Source: Mycobacterium sp. ACS4054
Lineage (GTDB): Bacteria > Actinomycetota > Actinomycetes > Mycobacteriales > Mycobacteriaceae
NCBI RefSeq assembly: GCF_001667275.1
Contig: NZ_LZHV01000065.1
Span: 44,017 to 108,016, forward strand
Direction of reading: 5' to 3'
DNA length: 64,000 nt
Shown piece after piece: positions 33,311-42,000 of this stretch. The notes under the pieces were generated by a model that worked only from the letters and a program-made list of their open reading frames with translations, ran no database searches and had not been told where the DNA came from. Position numbers and translations under genes: made by a program. How positions within the stretch are numbered: position 1 is the stretch's first letter; each line of letters opens with the position of its first letter.

Positions 33311-35104
33311 GTGGCTAGTCACGCCAGCTCGAGGATCTCCAAAGTGCTTGTCGCCAACCGCGGCGAGATCGCTGTCCGGGTGATCCGCGCGGCCCGCGAT
33401 GCGGGTCTGGCCAGCGTGGCGGTGTACGCCGAACCCGACGCCGACGCGCCGCACGTGCGGCTGGCCGACGAGGCGTTCGCCCTGGGTGGCCAGACCTCCG
33501 CGGAGTCGTACCTGGACTTCGGCAAGCTCCTCGACGCGGCGGCCAAGTCGGGAGCCAACGCGGTGCACCCCGGCTACGGGTTCCTCTCGGAGAACGCCGA
33601 TTTCGCGCAGGCGGTCATCGACGCCGGCCTGATCTGGATCGGCCCCAGCCCGCAGTCCATCCGCGACCTCGGTGACAAGGTCACCGCCCGCCACATCGCC
33701 GCGCGCGCCCAGGCGCCCCTGGTGCCCGGCACCCCCGACCCCGTCAAGGACGCCGACGAGGTGGTCGCCTTCGCCGAGGAGTACGGCGTGCCGATCGCCA
33801 TCAAGGCGGCCTTCGGCGGCGGCGGCCGCGGCATGAAGGTGGCCCGCACCATCGAGGAGATTCCCCACCTGTACGAGTCGGCGGTCCGTGAGGCCGTCGC
33901 CGCCTTCGGCCGCGGCGAGTGCTTCGTCGAGCGCTACCTGGACAAGCCGCGCCACGTCGAGGCGCAGGTGATCGCCGACCAGCACGGCAACGTCATCGTG
34001 GCCGGCACCCGCGACTGCTCCCTGCAGCGCCGGTTCCAGAAGCTGGTGGAGGAGGCGCCGGCGCCGTTCCTGACCGACGCCCAGCGCAAGGAGATCCACG
34101 AGTCGGCCAAGCGCATCTGCAAGGAGGCGCACTACTACGGCGCCGGGACGGTGGAGTACCTGGTCGGCCAGGACGGCCTGATCTCGTTCCTGGAGGTCAA
34201 CACCCGCCTACAGGTCGAGCACCCGGTCACCGAGGAGACCGCCGGCATCGACCTGGTGTTGCAGCAGTTCAAGATCGCCAACGGCGAAAAGCTGGACCTC
34301 ACCGAGGATCCCACGCCGCGCGGCCACGCCATCGAGTTCCGCATCAACGGCGAGGACGCCGGCCGCGGCTTCCTGCCGGCGCCCGGCCCGGTGACCAAGT
34401 ACGAGACGCCCAGCGGGCCGGGGGTCCGGCTGGATTCCGGTGTCGAGGCCGGTTCGGTGATCGGCGGCCAGTTCGACTCGATGCTGGCCAAGCTGATCGT
34501 CTACGGCGCCACCCGCGAGGAGGCCCTGGCCCGCTCGCGCCGTGCCCTGGACGAGTTCCACGTCGAAGGGCTGGCCACCGTCATCCCGTTCCACCGCGCC
34601 GTGGTGTCCGACCCCGCGTTCATCGGCGACGAGAACGGCTTCTCGGTGCACACCCGCTGGATCGAGACCGAGTGGAACAACACCATCGAGCCCTTCACCG
34701 GTGGCGAGCCCCTCGACGAGGAGGACGCCCGGCCCCGCCAGACGGTGGTGGTGGAGGTCGGCGGCCGCCGGCTCGAGGTGTCGCTGCCCGGCGATCTGGC
34801 CCTGTCCAACGGCAGCGCGGGCGAGGCCGGTGTCATCCGCAAGAAGCCCAAGCCGCGCAAGCGTGGGGCCCACTCGGGTGCGGCGGCCTCCGGTGACGCG
34901 GTGACCGCCCCCATGCAGGGCACCGTGGTCAAGGTCGCGGTCGAGGAGGGACAGGAGGTCGCCGCGGGTGACCTGGTCGTGGTCCTCGAGGCGATGAAGA
35001 TGGAGAACCCGGTCACCGCGCACAAGGACGGGGTCATCACCGGACTCGCGGTGGAGGCCGGCGCGGCCATCACCCAGGGCACGGTGCTCGCCGAAATCAA
35101 GTAA
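33311..35104 (+). CDS. accA3: Acyl-CoA carboxylase alpha subunit AccA3
   Basis: Biotin carboxylase plus biotin carboxyl carrier protein used with AccD4, AccD5 and AccD6 (Rv3285; 597 residues). Domains: biotin carboxylase N-terminal part (VLVANRGEIAVRVIRAARD), ATP-grasp (KAAFGGGGRGMKVAR, FLEVNTRLQVEHPVTE), C-terminal BC domain, a variable linker rich in Lys/Arg (KKPKPRKRG), and the biotinyl domain with Lys563 in EAMKMENP. BirA (19544) would biotinylate it. GTG 33311 follows an AGGAGG-type site. The 99 bases upstream contain an AT-richer stretch (AAGAAACTCTCTTAAAG) that may be its promoter. Confidence 0.97.
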   Translation: MASHASSRISKVLVANRGEIAVRVIRAARDAGLASVAVYAEPDADAPHVRLADEAFALGGQTSAESYLDFGKLLDAAAKSGANAVHPGYGFLSENADFAQAVIDAGLIWIGPSPQSIRDLGDKVTARHIAARAQAPLVPGTPDPVKDADEVVAFAEEYGVPIAIKAAFGGGGRGMKVARTIEEIPHLYESAVREAVAAFGRGECFVERYLDKPRHVEAQVIADQHGNVIVAGTRDCSLQRRFQKLVEEAPAPFLTDAQRKEIHESAKRICKEAHYYGAGTVEYLVGQDGLISFLEVNTRLQVEHPVTEETAGIDLVLQQFKIANGEKLDLTEDPTPRGHAIEFRINGEDAGRGFLPAPGPVTKYETPSGPGVRLDSGVEAGSVIGGQFDSMLAKLIVYGATREEALARSRRALDEFHVEGLATVIPFHRAVVSDPAFIGDENGFSVHTRWIETEWNNTIEPFTGGEPLDEEDARPRQTVVVEVGGRRLEVSLPGDLALSNGSAGEAGVIRKKPKPRKRGAHSGAAASGDAVTAPMQGTVVKVAVEEGQEVAAGDLVVVLEAMKMENPVTAHKDGVITGLAVEAGAAITQGTVLAEIK

Positions 35105-35131
35105 CCGGGCGAACAATAATCCCCGGAAACA

Positions 35132-35157
35132 GTTGTCGGGCTCGCCCTGCGCGGGTA
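35132..35157 (+). promoter_or_regulatory. Candidate SigF promoter of the STAS gene
   Basis: GTTG (35132-35135), a 17-base spacer and GGGTA (35153-35157) fit the mycobacterial SigF pattern GTTT-N15-17-GGGTA in 8 of 9 positions. It lies 127 bases before the STAS start in the 179-base gap after accA3. This would put an anti-anti-sigma protein under control of the sigma factor encoded next door. Confidence 0.45.
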
Positions 35158-35283
35158 CCGTTCGGGGCAGGTTGAGTTCACAGCCGTCCGGATCACGTCA
35201 AGGCGCGCGGGGCAGGTGAATTCCCTGTCCTGAAAAAGCACTCCTGACGTCTTCGCGCATCCTGCTTTCGGATGGAGTCAGTA

Positions 35284-35703
35284 ATGTCTGTGGCCCAATC
35301 TTGGCAACACAGCCGCCCGGCGCATTTCACCGCGCGCTGGGAACCCACGGGGACCCTGATCACGGTCGACGGTGAGCTCGATGCCGCCAACGCCGACCAG
35401 CTGGTGGCCTACGTGCGGCACGGCATCGGTCGCACCCGGCGCGTGATACTGGACCTGCGTGGCCTGAAATTCATTGGCACAGCCGGGTTTTCGTCACTGC
35501 ACCGGATCAACGTGGTGTGCTCGGGCGCCCAGGCGTCCTGGGCGATGGCGCCCAGCCCGGCGGTGGCGCGTCTGCTGCGGATCTGCGACCCCGACGGCAC
35601 TCTGCCGGTGACGACGCCCGCGCTCGAGCCGCTGTTGGGACAGCTGTGGGACGGCGAGGAAGAGCCGCGCTCGCTACTGCAATTGGTCACGCAGCCGCGT
35701 TAG
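35284..35703 (+). CDS. STAS-domain anti-anti-sigma factor-like protein
   Basis: 139-residue single STAS domain (TLITVDGELDAANADQLVAYV, VILDLRGLKFIGTAGFSSL). Such proteins bind RsbW-type kinases and free the sigma factor; rsbW-sigF are encoded convergently next to it, overlapping by 30 bases at the 3' ends. At the usual phosphorylation site (DSSG) it has GTAG (Thr66-Ala67), so the acceptor serine is missing, and it carries two cysteines (79, 101). Regulation may therefore differ from the usual phospho-switch. A start at 35272 would add four residues. It is not part of the M. tuberculosis sigF locus as recalled. Confidence 0.8.
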   Translation: MSVAQSWQHSRPAHFTARWEPTGTLITVDGELDAANADQLVAYVRHGIGRTRRVILDLRGLKFIGTAGFSSLHRINVVCSGAQASWAMAPSPAVARLLRICDPDGTLPVTTPALEPLLGQLWDGEEEPRSLLQLVTQPR

Positions 35704-36462
35704 CGACTTCGCCAGCAGGCGGGAGACGTGCATCTGCGAGATGCCGACCCGTTCGGCGATCTGTGTCTGCGTCATCGACTCGAAGAACCTGAGCACCAAC
35801 ACCGTTCGTTCCCGCTCGGGCAGCGCCTCGAGCAGTGGCCTCAGCGACTCCTGATCCTCGATGCGGTCCAGCCCGGTGTCGACGTCGCCCAGGGTGTCGG
35901 CGATCGCGCGGGCCTCGTCCTCCTCGCTGCCGCCCCCGCTGTCGATGGACAGGGTGTTGTAGGAGCTGCCCGCCACCAGGCCCTCGACGACCTCCTCGCG
36001 GTCCATGCCCAGCTCGGCGGCGAGTTCGGTGGCGGTGGGCGCCCGGCCCAGGCGTTGCGACAGCTCGGCGGTGGCGGTGCCCAGCCGCAGGTGCAGTTCC
36101 TTCAGGCGCCGCGGCACCTTGACCGACCAACTGTTGTCCCGGAAGTGCCGGCGGACCTCGCCCATGATCGTGGGCACCGCGAACGACACGAAGTCGGACC
36201 CGGTCTCCACGTCGAAGCGGACCACCGCGTTGACCAGACCGACGCGCGCAACCTGCACGAGGTCGTCGCGCGGTTCGCCGCGGCCCTCGAACCGGCGGGC
36301 GATGTGATCGGCGAGCGGCAGGCAACGCTCGACGATCTTGTCCCGTTGACGCTGGAATTCCATCGAGTCCGGAGCGACATCGGCCAACTCGCGGAACATG
36401 TCCGGGACATCGGCGTATTCGTTCGGGCGCGAGACGGAACCGCCGGCAGCTGGTGGGGTCAC
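35674..36462 (-). CDS. sigF: Stress sigma factor SigF
   Basis: Group 3 (SigB/F/G type) alternative sigma factor for stationary-phase and envelope stress (Rv3286c). GTG 36462 overlaps the rsbW stop (GTGA) and gives 262 residues against 261. Regions: 2 (RCLPLADHIARRFEGRGEPRDDLVQVARVGLVNAVVRFD and the -10 reading WSVKVPRRLKELHLRL), 3 (LGRAPTATELAAELGMDREEVVEGL) and 4 (LPERERTVLVLRFFESMTQTQIAERVGISQMHVSRLL, helix-turn-helix). Held inactive by RsbW encoded just upstream. A longer frame to 36717 is a shadow of rsbW. Confidence 0.97.
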   Translation of the reverse strand: MTPPAAGGSVSRPNEYADVPDMFRELADVAPDSMEFQRQRDKIVERCLPLADHIARRFEGRGEPRDDLVQVARVGLVNAVVRFDVETGSDFVSFAVPTIMGEVRRHFRDNSWSVKVPRRLKELHLRLGTATAELSQRLGRAPTATELAAELGMDREEVVEGLVAGSSYNTLSIDSGGGSEEDEARAIADTLGDVDTGLDRIEDQESLRPLLEALPERERTVLVLRFFESMTQTQIAERVGISQMHVSRLLAKSLTRLRDQLQ

Positions 36463-36896
36463 CTGCTGGAGGCCGCCCGTCGCGCCGTCAGCGTGATACC
36501 GAAGACGCTGCCGGTTTGGTTGGGTTCGCGACCATCGTGGAAGGTCTGGACGTCGTCGGCCAGCGACGTCAGCACGTGCCAGCTGAAGCTGCCGGGCGCC
36601 ACCACGTCGTGGGTGTCGCACGCCGCGGACGCCTCCACCACCAGTTGGTCGTCCTGCGGGTCGACCACGACCACCAGGGTCGCGTCGGGGGTGGCACAGC
36701 GGATCAACCGGGTGCACACCTCGTCCACCGCCAGGCGCAGGTCGGCCACGGCGTCGAAGTCCAGGTCCTCGAAGGTGCCGATCGCGCCGACCAGCGTCCG
36801 GAGCATCGCGAGGTTCTCCAGGCGTGCCGCGACGTGCAGCTCGACGGCGCGATGGCCACGCTGGCGTTTGTTAGTGCGCAATCCCGCGTCGTTCAT
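36459..36896 (-). CDS. rsbW: Anti-sigma factor RsbW (UsfX)
   Basis: GHKL-fold serine kinase and anti-sigma factor of SigF (Rv3287c). ATG 36896 gives 145 residues, the same as M. tuberculosis, with GGGAGA before it; an upstream frame to 36998 is not supported. Core: AVELHVAARLENLAMLRTLVGAIG, FDAVADLRLAVDEVCTRLI with the N-box Glu, and GSVFGITLTARR at the end. The glycine-rich ATP lid is weakly conserved, as usual for this protein. Transcribed with sigF, probably from the candidate promoter at 37195-37220. Confidence 0.95.
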   Translation of the reverse strand: MNDAGLRTNKRQRGHRAVELHVAARLENLAMLRTLVGAIGTFEDLDFDAVADLRLAVDEVCTRLIRCATPDATLVVVVDPQDDQLVVEASAACDTHDVVAPGSFSWHVLTSLADDVQTFHDGREPNQTGSVFGITLTARRAASSR

Positions 36897-37051
36897 GTGG
36901 TCTCCCGGCAATGGTTGACTGACACTACTACCACCCCTCAGCCCGCCGTGTACCGGCCGTTCGAGCCGATTAGTCATGGCTGCCGCCGTATCCGGCACAA
37001 CAAAAGCGCGCCTGAACCACCGATCCGGTTCGGGCGCGACGGCTCAAGCGC

Positions 37052-37141
37052 GTGGCGGTGATCGCCGGAATCGCGCTGGTCGTGATCGTTGTTCTCGCTA
37101 TAAGCATCGATATCGGTGTCGTCGTGATCCTGGCCCCATGA
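37052..37141 (+). CDS. Possible 29-residue single-pass membrane peptide
   Basis: GTG 37052 opens a frame of almost pure hydrophobic residues (VAVIAGIALVVIVVLAISI then DIGVVVILAP) and closes at TGA 37141. In-frame residues before the GTG are arginine/lysine-rich (RARRLKR), giving a positive-inside end if a longer start is used, but no ATG, GTG or TTG lies further up before the in-frame stop. No clear Shine-Dalgarno. The composition is that of a small membrane protein; it could also be chance. Confidence 0.3.
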   Translation: MAVIAGIALVVIVVLAISIDIGVVVILAP

Positions 37142-37194
37142 TGGGGTGACCACGCTGACGCAACCCCTCTGGCACTCATCATGGTGCCCAGTTG

Positions 37195-37220
37195 ATACCC
37201 ACTCGGGGAGGTGGGTAACC
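37195..37220 (-). promoter_or_regulatory. Candidate SigF promoter of rsbW-sigF
   Basis: On the minus strand, GGTTA (37220-37216), a 15-base spacer and a perfect GGGTAT (37200-37195) match the SigF consensus GGTTT-N15-17-GGGTAT at 10 of 11 positions. SigF is known to drive its own operon from in front of usfX, so autoregulation is expected here. Transcription would start near 37188, about 290 bases before rsbW. Confidence 0.6.
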
Positions 37221-37282
37221 CCTCGCGTTTGCTTCCCGGCAAAAACAGGACGGACCTCGGGTCGGCCGCGCCGACGGGGCTC

Positions 37283-37594
37283 CTAACTGGCGGGTCGCTG
37301 CCGGTAGACCTCGGGGTGTTCGGCGTACCAGCGATCGGCGATCCGCCGAATCCGCCGGTGCTCCACCGCCACCCACGCCAGCCCGAGGACGGCGGCGATG
37401 ATCGCGAGCACGCCCGCGGTCATGCCCTCGTGGTGGTGTCCGGTACCGAAGGCCGCCAGGCTTCCGCACCCCCCGATCACGCCGGCCACCACCAGCAAAT
37501 AACCGGGCCAGTGCAACACGTCGATCAACGACTCCCCGGCGAGCGGCCGCGTTGTCCTCAGATGGTCGACGGGGTCATGAAAGGTGTCTCCCAT
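37283..37594 (-). CDS. usfY: Membrane protein UsfY
   Basis: 103-residue protein matching UsfY (Rv3288c) encoded upstream of the sigF operon: MGDTFHDPVDHLRTTRPLAG at the start, two hydrophobic helices (about 30-50, HWPGYLLVVAGVIGGCGSLA, and 60-80, GVLAIIAAVLGLAWVAVEH) and the basic tail HRRIRRIADRWYAEHPEVYR. Function unknown; the gene is SigF-dependent in other mycobacteria. ATG 37594 has AGGAG five bases upstream. Confidence 0.85.
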   Translation of the reverse strand: MGDTFHDPVDHLRTTRPLAGESLIDVLHWPGYLLVVAGVIGGCGSLAAFGTGHHHEGMTAGVLAIIAAVLGLAWVAVEHRRIRRIADRWYAEHPEVYRQRPAS

Positions 37595-37684
37595 GGCTGC
37601 TCCTAGTGGAGATCTCTTGCGCAGCTCAATACGGGTTGCACCATCAACGGTAGATCGCCCGGAAGGCTTTTGGCGAGACCCTCC

Positions 37685-38068
37685 TCAGAGAGGCAGCGCC
37701 GGACCCGCGATCGGGGCCACGCCCAGCGCCACCATCAAGACCATCAGGGTGAACAGGAACCAGCCCGCGCCGTGCCAACCCCACCAGGTGCCCTGCGCCT
37801 TCCACACGCGATAGGTGCGCAGGAACGCCCACAGCCCGGACGCCAGCAGGATCAACGGTCCCCCCACCGCCAGCAGCGTCCGCTGCGGCGCGCCGCAGGC
37901 GACCGTGTCGACGCCATTGCTCGGGCAGGTGCTCACCCACAGCGCGGCCATGACCAGAAAGACCACCGCCGCAGCGGCGGCCACGACAGCGAACCGGATG
38001 GCGGCGCGCACCTCGCCGTCTTCCTGTCCCAAGCGGTCACCGCCGGACCGCTCATCCGCCTTGTGCAT
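37685..38068 (-). CDS. Small membrane protein (Rv3289c-like)
   Basis: 127-residue protein with about three hydrophobic segments (IRFAVVAAAAAVVFLVMAAL near 24-43, TLLAVGGPLILLASGLWAFL near 64-83, AGWFLFTLMVLMVALGVAPI near 101-120) and a cysteine pair (STCPSN and VACGAP) in the first outer loop. It corresponds by position and character to Rv3289c upstream of usfY. A sequence matching the SigF consensus completely lies 140 bases upstream, so it is probably a SigF target. Function unknown. Confidence 0.75.
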   Translation of the reverse strand: MHKADERSGGDRLGQEDGEVRAAIRFAVVAAAAAVVFLVMAALWVSTCPSNGVDTVACGAPQRTLLAVGGPLILLASGLWAFLRTYRVWKAQGTWWGWHGAGWFLFTLMVLMVALGVAPIAGPALPL

Positions 38069-38207
38069 TCGTGCCCCTCATATCCCCCATGTGGCCAACG
38101 CATTGTTCATCGTTTGCTACGTCGCAATAGTTACCGCGCAATGACGAATTGTCCGGCGACCGGCCGGGCAACCGCGCTGGCACCAAGCGGAAAGCGCATG
38201 GGTTCAA

Positions 38208-38234
38208 ATACCCGTCGGCAAACCCGGCAAAACC
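38208..38234 (-). promoter_or_regulatory. SigF promoter, full consensus match
   Basis: Minus strand GGTTT (38234-38230), 16-base spacer, GGGTAT (38213-38208): every consensus base of the mycobacterial SigF promoter is present. It points toward the Rv3289c-like gene (start 38068) with usfY and sigF beyond. The remaining part of the 285-base gap up to the TetR gene shows no ORF of note. Confidence 0.7.
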
Positions 38235-38353
38235 GCCCCGGCGCGTCGACGTCACCGTCAATTACTCCGACGAATCATCGCTGGCCCGGGGCTTGGAGGC
38301 CGGAAAGACACAATGTGGTTGGTGTCTCAGCACCGATGAGTACTATCTCTGAC

Positions 38354-39025
38354 ATGCCGACAGCCCGAAGGCGCTTGTCCCCCGAGGATCGACGCGCTGA
38401 GCTGCTCGCGTTGGGGGCGGAAGTCTTCGGAAAGCGACCCTACGACGAGGTGCGGATCGACGAGATCGCCGAGCGCGCCGGAGTGTCGCGGGCGCTGATG
38501 TATCACTACTTCCCCGACAAGCGGGCCTTCTTCGCCGCGGTGGTCAAGGACGAGGCCGATCGGCTGTACGAGACCACCAATATGGACGACGCCACCGGCC
38601 TGACGATGTACGAAGAGGTGCGGACCGGCGTCATGGCCTACATGGCCTACCACGAGCAGAACCCCGAGGCCGCCTGGGCGGCGTACGTCGGGCTGGGCCG
38701 GTCGGACCCGGTTCTGCTGGGCGTCGACGACGAAGCCAAGAACCGCCAGCTCGAACACATCATGAGCCGCATCCACGACCTGGTGGCCGACATCTCGGGG
38801 GCCAAGCTGGAGGCCGAGGTGGAGCGCGACCTGCGGGTGATCTGTCACGGCTGGCTGGCGTTCACCTTCGAACTGTGCCGCCAGCGCATCATCGATCCGA
38901 CGATCAACGCCGAACGCCTCGCCGACGCGTGCGCGCACTCGCTGTTCGACGCCATCGCCCGGGTGCCGGAGATACCCGAGGAACTCTCGCACGCGATGGC
39001 GACGGCCCGGATCCAGCCGCGCTGA
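38354..39025 (+). CDS. TetR-family regulator (Rv3295-like)
   Basis: 223-residue TetR repressor. The helix-turn-helix is VRIDEIAERAGVSRALMYHYFPDKRAF (about residues 29-55); the all-helical ligand-binding part follows, with LTMYEEVRTGVMAYMAYHEQ. By position upstream of lhr it matches Rv3295. ATG 38354 (MPTARRRLSPEDRRAEL) starts at the family border; ATG 38336 would add six residues. In M. tuberculosis lat, lrpA, pvdS-like genes and usfY-region genes lie between sigF and this gene, while here those are missing. Its target is unknown. Confidence 0.9.
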   Translation: MPTARRRLSPEDRRAELLALGAEVFGKRPYDEVRIDEIAERAGVSRALMYHYFPDKRAFFAAVVKDEADRLYETTNMDDATGLTMYEEVRTGVMAYMAYHEQNPEAAWAAYVGLGRSDPVLLGVDDEAKNRQLEHIMSRIHDLVADISGAKLEAEVERDLRVICHGWLAFTFELCRQRIIDPTINAERLADACAHSLFDAIARVPEIPEELSHAMATARIQPR

Positions 39026-39058
39026 CCTTTTGTCGGTGGGCCTTGGCACCATGGTTGG

Positions 39059-42000
39059 GTGACCACCCGTGAGCCGTTGAGCCGTTTCAGCGCGACCACG
39101 CGCGAATGGTTCACCAGCACGTTCGCCGGGCCCACCACCGCGCAGGCGCAAGCCTGGGACGCCATCGCCGACGGCGACAACACGCTGGTGATCGCGCCGA
39201 CCGGATCCGGCAAGACGCTCGCCGCGTTCCTGTGGGCCCTGGACAAGCTCGCCTCCGATCCCGCCGGCCCGGCCGACAAGCCGCGCGGCACCCGCGTGCT
39301 GTACGTGTCCCCGCTCAAGGCGCTGGCGGTCGACGTCGAACGCAACCTGCGCACCCCGCTGGCGGGCCTCACCCGCATCGCCGAGCGCCACGGCCTGCCG
39401 CCGCCCGACATCAGCGTGGGCGTCCGCTCCGGCGACACCCCGCCCGCCGAACGCCGCCAGCTCATCGCGCGGCCCCCCGACGTGCTGATCACCACGCCGG
39501 AGTCGCTGTTCCTGATGCTCACCTCGGCCGCGCGCGAAACCCTGGCCGGCGTGCAGACAGTGATCGTCGACGAAATCCACGCCATCGCCGCCGGCAAGCG
39601 CGGCGCGCACCTGGCGCTGTCGCTGGAGCGGCTGCAGGATCTGTCCCACGAGCTGCGGGACGCGCCGCCCGCGCAGCGCATCGGGTTGTCGGCGACGGTG
39701 CGCCCGCCCGAGGAGCTCGCCCGGTTTCTGTCGGGAGCAAGCCCGACCACCATCGTGGCGCCCCGCGCGGCCAAGACCGTCGAGCTGACGGTGCAGGTGC
39801 CGGTGCCCGACATGGCCAACCTGGCCAACAACAGCATCTGGCCCGACGTCGAGGCGCGCCTGGTCGACCTGATCGAGGCGCACAACTCGACCATCGTGTT
39901 CGCCAACTCGCGGCGGCTGGCCGAGCGGCTCACCGCGCGGCTCAACGAGATACACGCCGAACGCTGCGGGGTGGACCTGTCCGGCGAGACCAACCCGAAG
40001 GTGGCGGGCGGGGCGCCCGCCCACATCATGGGCAGCGGCCAGACCTACGGCGCCGAGCCGATACTGGCGCGCGCCCACCACGGCTCGGTCAGCAAGGAGC
40101 AGCGGGCGCTGGTCGAAGAGGACCTCAAGCGGGGACTGCTCAAGGCGGTGGTGGCGACGTCGAGCCTGGAGCTGGGCATCGACATGGGCGCCGTCGACCT
40201 GGTGATCCAGGTGGAGGCGCCGCCCTCGGTGGCCAGCGGCCTGCAACGCATCGGGCGGGCCGGCCATCAGGTCGGGGAGGTGTCCCAGGGGGTGCTGTTC
40301 CCCAAGCACCGCACCGACCTGATCGGCTGCGCGGTGACCGTGCAACGGATGCTGGCCGGCGAGATCGAGACCATGCGGGTGCCCGCCAACCCGCTGGACA
40401 TCCTGGCGCAGCAGACCGTGGCGGCCGCCTCACTGGAGCCCCTGGACGCCGACCGGTGGTTCGACACCGTCCGCCGCAGCGCCCCCTTCGCGACGCTGCC
40501 ACGCAGCGTGTACGAGGCCACCCTGGACCTGCTGGCGGGCAAGTATCCGTCCACCGAGTTCGCCGAGCTGCGTCCCCGCCTGGTCTACGACCGCGACACC
40601 GGCACGCTGACCGCGCCGGTCGCCGCGCAGCGGCTGGCCGTCACCTCGGGCGGCGCCATCCCCGACCGCGGCATGTTCACGGTCTACCTCGCCAGCGAGG
40701 CGGAGAAGCCGTCGCGCGTCGGCGAACTGGACGAGGAGATGGTCTACGAGTCGCGGCCCGGCGACGTGATCTCGCTGGGCGCCACCAGCTGGCGGATCAC
40801 CGAGATCACCCACGACCGGGTGTTGGTGATCCCCGCGCCCGGCCAGCCGGCCCGGCTGCCGTTCTGGCGCGGCGACGACGCCGGCCGGCCGGCGGAGCTG
40901 GGGGCCGCGCTGGGCGCGTTCACCGGGGAGCTGGCCGGGCTCAACCGCGACGCCTTCGACGCCCGCTGCGCGGGCCTGGGCTTCGACGCCTACGCGACCG
41001 ACAACATGTGGTCGTTGCTGGACGAGCAGCGCACCGCCGCCGGGGTGGTCCCCACCGACACCACCCTGCTGGTCGAGCGGTTCCGCGACGAACTGGGCGA
41101 CTGGCGGGTGATCCTGCACTCCCCGTACGGGCTGCGGGTGAACGGGCCGCTGGCGCTGGCGGTGGGGCGGCGGCTGCGGGAACGCTACGGCCTCGACGAG
41201 AAGCCGACCGCCTCCGACGACGGCATCGTGGTGCGGCTGCCGGACGTCCTGTCCGACACCGGCGAGTCCCCGCCGGGCGCCGAACTGTTCGTCTTCGACG
41301 CCGACGAGATCGATCCCATCGTCACCGCCGAGGTGGGCGGCTCGGCGCTGTTCGCCTCCCGGTTCCGGGAGTGCGCGGCACGGGCGCTGCTGCTGCCCCG
41401 TCGCCACCCGGGTAAGCGGTCGCCGCTGTGGCACCAGCGCCAGCGGGCGGCCCAGTTGCTGGACGTGGCCCGCAAGTACCCGGACTTCCCGGTGGTGCTG
41501 GAGACCATCCGCGAATGCCTGCAGGACGTGTACGACGTCCCCGCGCTGACTTCGCTGATGGCCGGGATCGCGCAGCGCAAGGTGCGGGTGCTCGAAGCCG
41601 AGACGGCGCGGCCGTCGCCTTTCGCGTCGTCGCTGCTGTTCGGTTACGTCGGCGCGTTCATGTACGAGGGTGACACCCCGCTGGCCGAGCGCCGGGCCGC
41701 CGCGCTGTCGCTGGACAGCACGCTGCTGGCCGAGCTGCTCGCCGCCGGCGAGCTGCGCGAGCTGCTCGACGCGGACGTCATCGCCGCGACGGGCCGCCAG
41801 CTGCAGCACCTGTCGGAGGACCGGGCGGCGCGCGACGCCGAGGGCGTCGCGGACCTGTTGCGGCTGCTGGGTCCGCTGACCGAGGACGAGGTCGCCGCCC
41901 GGGCCGGCGGTGCCGAGGTGGGCGGCTGGCTCGAAGGCCTGCTCGCGGCCCGGCGGGCCCTGCCCGTGTCGTTCGCCGACCGCGGCTGGTGGGTCGCCAT

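Larger units (their letters stand above)
36897..37282. other. 386-base gap between usfY and rsbW
   Basis: No confident protein gene. On the minus strand it holds a SigF-type promoter (37195-37220) about 300 bases before rsbW, leaving an unusually long leader. On the plus strand a 29-residue hydrophobic ORF lies at 37052-37141. The minus-strand frame through 36970-37242 lacks family features and mirrors the plus-strand ORF. Confidence 0.5.

Noticed and set aside
36463..36717. N-terminal extension of SigF
   Set aside because: It lies within rsbW and has no sigma-factor similarity; GTG 36462 gives the usual length.
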